This document shows, one piece after another, positions 35,856 to 39,328 of a stretch of DNA of 39,328 nt (the first letter of the stretch is position 1; each line of letters starts with the position of its first letter). The stretch comes from an uncultured Collinsella sp. GTDB lineage: Bacteria > Actinomycetota > Coriobacteriia > Coriobacteriales > Coriobacteriaceae. The translations under genes and the position numbers were made by a program. Location of the stretch: positions 1 through 39,328 of the forward strand of contig CAUFBM010000019.1 of assembly GCA_959023295.1 (NCBI GenBank). Reading direction: 5' to 3'. The notes beneath the pieces are model-generated. The model did not search any database. It was not told the origin of the DNA and was given only the letters and a program-made list of their open reading frames with translations.

Positions 35856-37001
35856 CTACACGTAGACCTTGTCGAGACGCATGCCAAAGCCGCAGGCGAC
35901 CTCGTAGTTAATCGTTCCGCGCAGTCGGGCCATCTCGTCCATAGTGATCTCGGCATCGCCATCGCGGCCGACAATAATCATCTCGTCACCATACTCGGCC
36001 TCGGGAATCTCGTGTGCCGGGTTGGACTGAATGGCGACCATAAACTGATCCATGCAGATATTGCCAACCTGACGCACGCGCTCGCCGCGATACAGCACAT
36101 CCATACGATTGGAAAGCGTACGCGATAGGCCGTCGGCATAACCGATCGGCAGCGTGCAGATCTGAACGCGCGTACGCGGTACGCGGTAGGTAAAACCGTA
36201 GCCCACGCCCTCGCCCATCGCAGGGTGCGCCACGCGCGTCACGCGCGCATGAACGCTCATAACGGGATCGAGCTGCATCACACGGCTACTCAGCTCGCAC
36301 GGCTGCATGCCATACAAGCCAACGCCGGCGCGAATCATATCAAAATGCATCGAGGGGTCGAGCATCGAGGACGGCGTGTTGGCGCAATGCACGATACCGC
36401 ACTCAAAACCCGCATCCTTAATGGCTTGAACGGCCTCGGTAAAGCGCTGACACTGCAGCTTGTAGTCCCAGCCCGAAGGTTCATCGGCCGTGGCGAAGTG
36501 CGTAAATACGCCGTCGCACTGAATACCGCGATGGAAATCAATACCGCGGACAAAGTCGAGCACCTGCGTGTAATGTACGCCGATGCGGTTCATGCCCGTC
36601 TCGATGGCGAGATGATACTTGCCCACCTTGCCCGCCGCGACGGCACATTCGCCATACGCAAGAGCAAAGTCGGACGTATAGACCGAGGGCATGATATCGA
36701 ACTCGAGCAACGTCGGAATGGCCTCGATAGGCGGCTCGCTTAGGATAAGGACGGGTTTCGTAATCCCGCCCTGTCGGAGCTCAACACCCTCGTTAACCGT
36801 CGCCACGGCAAACATGTCGGCGCCGGCCGAATACATGATCTTGGCGCACTCAACGGCTCCATGACCATAAGCGTCGGCTTTAACCACGCAGCACAGGCGC
36901 TGACGCGGATTCAGCAAATTCTTATAGGCCCTCGTGTTGCGGCGAAGCGCCCCGCGGTCGATCTCGACCCAGGACCAACGCGTCAAATCGGCTTTATTCA
37001 T
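35856..37001 (-). CDS. alr: Alanine racemase
   Basis: A 381-residue PLP enzyme that makes D-alanine for peptidoglycan. VVKADAYGHG holds the PLP lysine (Lys 41); ETGMNRIG, HFATADEP and the tyrosine motif GYGFTYR, then IGYADGLSR and GNICMDQFM, follow in family order. The ATG is two bases after the stop of the preceding gene, with a weak ribosome site in GGATG, so it is probably read by reinitiation. The next gene starts eight bases after its stop. Confidence 0.97.
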   Translation of the reverse strand: MNKADLTRWSWVEIDRGALRRNTRAYKNLLNPRQRLCCVVKADAYGHGAVECAKIMYSAGADMFAVATVNEGVELRQGGITKPVLILSEPPIEAIPTLLEFDIMPSVYTSDFALAYGECAVAAGKVGKYHLAIETGMNRIGVHYTQVLDFVRGIDFHRGIQCDGVFTHFATADEPSGWDYKLQCQRFTEAVQAIKDAGFECGIVHCANTPSSMLDPSMHFDMIRAGVGLYGMQPCELSSRVMQLDPVMSVHARVTRVAHPAMGEGVGYGFTYRVPRTRVQICTLPIGYADGLSRTLSNRMDVLYRGERVRQVGNICMDQFMVAIQSNPAHEIPEAEYGDEMIIVGRDGDAEITMDEMARLRGTINYEVACGFGMRLDKVYV

Positions 37002-37003
37002 AA

Positions 37004-38620
37004 TTAGTCATCCGACCCTTCGTCCGTGATTCCCAGATCATCGAGCGCATCCTTTGCCGCCAACTCCATGGCGGGACCGATCAAGTCGATAAGATCGGTC
37101 GCGATAACGCTCTTCTCGCCAAACTCCGTCGCCGCGGCAAAACCGGCATAGCTATGAAGCGCGACGGCATACGAGTACAGCAGCTCCCAGCGGTCCATCT
37201 CGTCGCGCATGGTGGCTAGCGTGCCGGCCAGAATACCCGCAAGGACGTCACCCGAGCCAGCGGTCGCCAACGACGCCGGGCCAGAGAGCGGCAGCAGCAC
37301 GCGCTCAACACCGCAAATGGCCGTCGTCGGGCCCTTAGCGATAACAACGAGGTTATCGGAACCGGCTGCCCAGACAACCTTTTGCGCAGCAGCAATCGCG
37401 GTACCAAGGTCATTGACCTCATCGCCGGCAACAAGACGCGAAAGCTCGCGATAATGTGGCGTCATGACGAGCGGCTGCTCGCGACGATACATCTCGGGAT
37501 TGCTGTCGATGCCGTCGATTGCAATCTTAGCAAGGCAGTTGAGAGCATCGGCATCCAAGATAAGCGGTACGTCGAGCTCAAGCAGACCCGAAACCACCTG
37601 CATGGCACCGGCAGACGTCGTCATGCCGGAACCACACAGCACGCAGCTGTATTTCTTGGCAATCTCACATACCGTCATACGCGCAGCGGCACCAAAAGAG
37701 CCACGGGAATCAGATGGAATGGCAAAGACCGGAATTGAGGGGAGCGCCATGCGGATAAGGTTGGCGCACGCATCCGGCGTCGCGACCGCTACATAGCCGG
37801 CGCCTGCGCGGGCAGCGGACTTGGCAGCCATAATGGCGGCGCCAGGGTACTGTGCCGATCCGGCAACAATGAGCACCGAGCCGCGCGAGTACTTATCGAT
37901 ATTCGTGGGCAGCGGAGCAAAGTAGTCCACAAGGTCGCCGGGCTCCACGATCTCGGCAGCATGGTCGACATCATCAATAACCTCATCAAGGCGATCATAC
38001 AGACCACCGCAGACCAGATCGCCTGCATATTCGGGACCGTCAGCGCTGTATAAGCCAATCTTGGGAGCAATCATCGTCACCGTACGCTCAGCACGAATGC
38101 AGTCATCATCAACCACACCCGTCTCGGCATTCAGGCCCGAGGGAACATCGATGGAGACAACGCGATCGGCATTTTCATTGACCGTGGGAATCCAAATTGA
38201 AAACGGCGCACGAAGATCACCGTGAAAACCAGTACCAAAAATGGCATCGACTACAACATCAGCCTTATCGATCAGCACCTCCAGCTCATCACGAGAGGGG
38301 CCGACACACACGTGCACGTCGCGGCCAGCAGTGCGGCGAGCAACATGGCGAGCGAGAGCGGCAGGGATCTCATCCGGCTCAACCGGAGAGACGATATCAA
38401 CATCAACGCCCTTATGCGTCAAAATGTCAGCGGCAACCCAGCCATCTCCGCCATTATTGCCAAAACCGACCAATACGAGAACGCGATCGGGGTTGAGCTT
38501 TAAAATCTCGTTGGCAGCAAATTCGCCCGCCAACTCCATGAGTTCGGCCTTCGAGGTGCCCTCACGCTCGATAATATCTTCGAGGCGAACGACTTCCTCG
38601 GTACTCAAAACCGGTTTCAT
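37004..38620 (-). CDS. nnr: Bifunctional NAD(P)H-hydrate epimerase and dehydratase
   Basis: The 538 residues hold an epimerase domain (YjeF_N, about 1-220; LVGFGNNGGDGWVAA, DAIFGTGFHG, SIDVPSGLNAETG) and an ADP-dependent dehydratase domain (about 235-525; SVLIVAGSAQYPGAAIMAA, LILDADALN, MTPHYRELSRL, GSGDVLAGILAG). Together they repair hydrated NADH and NADPH. The ATG follows the acpS stop with no gap, and AGGAG is inside the last acpS codons. The C-terminus ends in an acidic tail. Confidence 0.96.
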   Translation of the reverse strand: MKPVLSTEEVVRLEDIIEREGTSKAELMELAGEFAANEILKLNPDRVLVLVGFGNNGGDGWVAADILTHKGVDVDIVSPVEPDEIPAALARHVARRTAGRDVHVCVGPSRDELEVLIDKADVVVDAIFGTGFHGDLRAPFSIWIPTVNENADRVVSIDVPSGLNAETGVVDDDCIRAERTVTMIAPKIGLYSADGPEYAGDLVCGGLYDRLDEVIDDVDHAAEIVEPGDLVDYFAPLPTNIDKYSRGSVLIVAGSAQYPGAAIMAAKSAARAGAGYVAVATPDACANLIRMALPSIPVFAIPSDSRGSFGAAARMTVCEIAKKYSCVLCGSGMTTSAGAMQVVSGLLELDVPLILDADALNCLAKIAIDGIDSNPEMYRREQPLVMTPHYRELSRLVAGDEVNDLGTAIAAAQKVVWAAGSDNLVVIAKGPTTAICGVERVLLPLSGPASLATAGSGDVLAGILAGTLATMRDEMDRWELLYSYAVALHSYAGFAAATEFGEKSVIATDLIDLIGPAMELAAKDALDDLGITDEGSDD

Positions 38621-39160
38621 CTATGCTCCTAGCGCATCTTGCGGATCATCATCCAGATGTTCCGACAAAGCAGATTGTTGCAGCTGTTCGAGCTCGTCCA
38701 AGACAGAGCGAGCCTCTTTAAATGTCTGAGCAACGCGCTCCTTCGTGGTCACTTTTTCTTCCTTGGGTTTAGGTCGAGCATCCTCGGTGATCGCAATGGC
38801 ATTAGCGACAGCCAAGTCACCCGTCAGAGTAATAGAAAGAGCGACCTCGACAACACCCAATTCCTGGGCGATTTCGAGAGCACGGCCCGAAAGCAGCGCT
38901 TTTGGCTTGCCGAGCTTATCGCGCGTTACGGAAACGTCTTTACGGCCAACACCCTGGCTAAATCCCGTTCCCAGCGCCTTAAGCACCGCCTCGCGAGAAG
39001 CGAAACGACTAGCATAGTGCGCGGCGGGACGAGACGAGGCATCGCAATACGAACGCTCTTCATCGGTAAACACGCGCCGAGCAAACGCGGGCGTCTTCTC
39101 AAGGATTGATTTCATTCGGGAAATCTCGACGATATCAACGCCGATTCCGGCTTCGGCCAT
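38621..39160 (-). CDS. acpS: Holo-[acyl-carrier-protein] synthase with C-terminal extension
   Basis: AcpS attaches 4'-phosphopantetheine from CoA to acyl carrier protein. GIGVDIVEISR (5-15) and SRFASREAVLKALGTG (51-66) are its metal- and CoA-binding motifs, followed by LSITLTGDLAVANAIA, where the usual SHSGDYA-type sequence is altered to LTGDLA. The 179 residues exceed the typical 120-130 by about 50. The extra C-terminal part (from about 130) is Lys/Glu-rich and probably helical. GGAGGTGATT directly precedes the ATG; an ATG 12 bases earlier overlaps that site. It leads the operon. Confidence 0.93.
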   Translation of the reverse strand: MAEAGIGVDIVEISRMKSILEKTPAFARRVFTDEERSYCDASSRPAAHYASRFASREAVLKALGTGFSQGVGRKDVSVTRDKLGKPKALLSGRALEIAQELGVVEVALSITLTGDLAVANAIAITEDARPKPKEEKVTTKERVAQTFKEARSVLDELEQLQQSALSEHLDDDPQDALGA

Positions 39161-39189
39161 AATCACCTCCATGCTGCACAGACTAAGAT

Positions 39190-39219
39190 ATTGTAGCCCG
39201 TTCGCAGAAGATGCGACAA
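39190..39219 (-). promoter_or_regulatory. Promoter of the acpS-nnr-alr-udg-tsa operon
   Basis: On the minus strand TTGTCG (39214-39219) and TACAAT (39190-39195) are separated by 18 bases. The predicted transcript would begin about 20 bases before the acpS ATG. Confidence 0.7.
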
Positions 39220-39273
39220 ACGAGGGTCAAAAACACAGCGACAGTGGAGTGATAGCCCTATAAACGCAAAAAG

Positions 39274-39297
39274 GGGGGAGGCCGCGAGGCCTCCCCC
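39274..39297 (-). terminator. Intrinsic terminator of the gene entering from the right
   Basis: A perfect 10-bp stem (GGGGGAGGCC type) with a GCGA loop. On the minus strand it is followed by five T; the plus-strand side has TTCTTC. It starts five bases after the stop codon of the partial gene. Confidence 0.9.
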
Positions 39298-39301
39298 TTC
39301 T

Positions 39302-39328
39302 TCAAGTCGCTGACGGCTCGGTGCCGTC
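39302..39328 (-). CDS. Last codons of a minus-strand gene (partial)
   Basis: The minus strand reads DGTEPSAT then TGA, immediately before the terminator. Only eight codons are inside the window, so the product cannot be named. The closeness of stop codon and terminator is the only support. Confidence 0.4.
   Translation of the reverse strand, partial: DGTEPSAT

Overview
The window looks like chromosomal DNA of a high-G+C actinobacterium of the class Coriobacteriia, most likely Collinsella or a close relative. This is inferred from three things: one large pyruvate:ferredoxin oxidoreductase of the kind used by obligate anaerobes; an actinobacterial FHA/PP2C/SEDS-PBP/PASTA-kinase cluster in an anaerobe-type gene setting; and a multi-membrane-span LuxR-type regulator of a sort common in Coriobacteriia. 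No rRNA, tRNA, CRISPR array or insertion sequence was seen.

Layout. 1-1950: a likely gene remnant, a 34-bp tandem repeat that may be an operator, a lower-G+C AAA ATPase/DUF4143 gene, and a terminator nested inside a 29-bp perfect inverted repeat. 1950-5489 (-): nifJ. 5967-9664 (-): a tightly coupled three-gene operon of an anchored Ser/Gly-rich protein, a membrane Ser/Thr kinase and an FHA protein. 9909-14735 (-): recR, ybaB and dnaX, with the usual dnaX-ybaB-recR order split by three small genes, two of them an overlapping DUF4160-type pair. 14851-15576 (+): a two-span membrane protein. 15651-21492 (-): a lower-G+C island with a tandem double-LuxR membrane regulator, a secreted four-cysteine protein resembling DUF2712, two ABC-2 type permeases, an ABC ATPase and an exported protein. 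21665-21788: a 62-bp tandem repeat built of inverted modules. 21934-32123 (+): the cell-wall growth and phosphosignalling cluster (membrane kinase, FhaA, FhaB, PP2C phosphatase, a fused SEDS glycosyltransferase plus class B PBP, PASTA kinase). 32337-39160 (-): a housekeeping operon with a TsaB-RimI-TsaD triple fusion, TsaE, family 4 uracil-DNA glycosylase, alanine racemase, the Nnr NAD(P)HX repair enzyme and holo-ACP synthase. The right edge holds the terminator and last codons of another minus-strand gene.

How they work together. The plus-strand cluster pairs peptidoglycan polymerisation and cross-linking in one polypeptide with the kinases, the phosphatase and the phosphothreonine readers that would tune it. 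The last operon makes D-alanine, matures acyl carrier protein, repairs NAD(P)H hydrates and makes the t6A tRNA modification. The strongest candidate for an undescribed system is 15651-21492, where a single protein with two membrane domains and two HTH domains sits directly upstream of a secreted Cys-containing protein and its probable ABC exporter or immunity genes. The SEDS-PBP and TsaB-RimI-TsaD fusions are the next most notable items.
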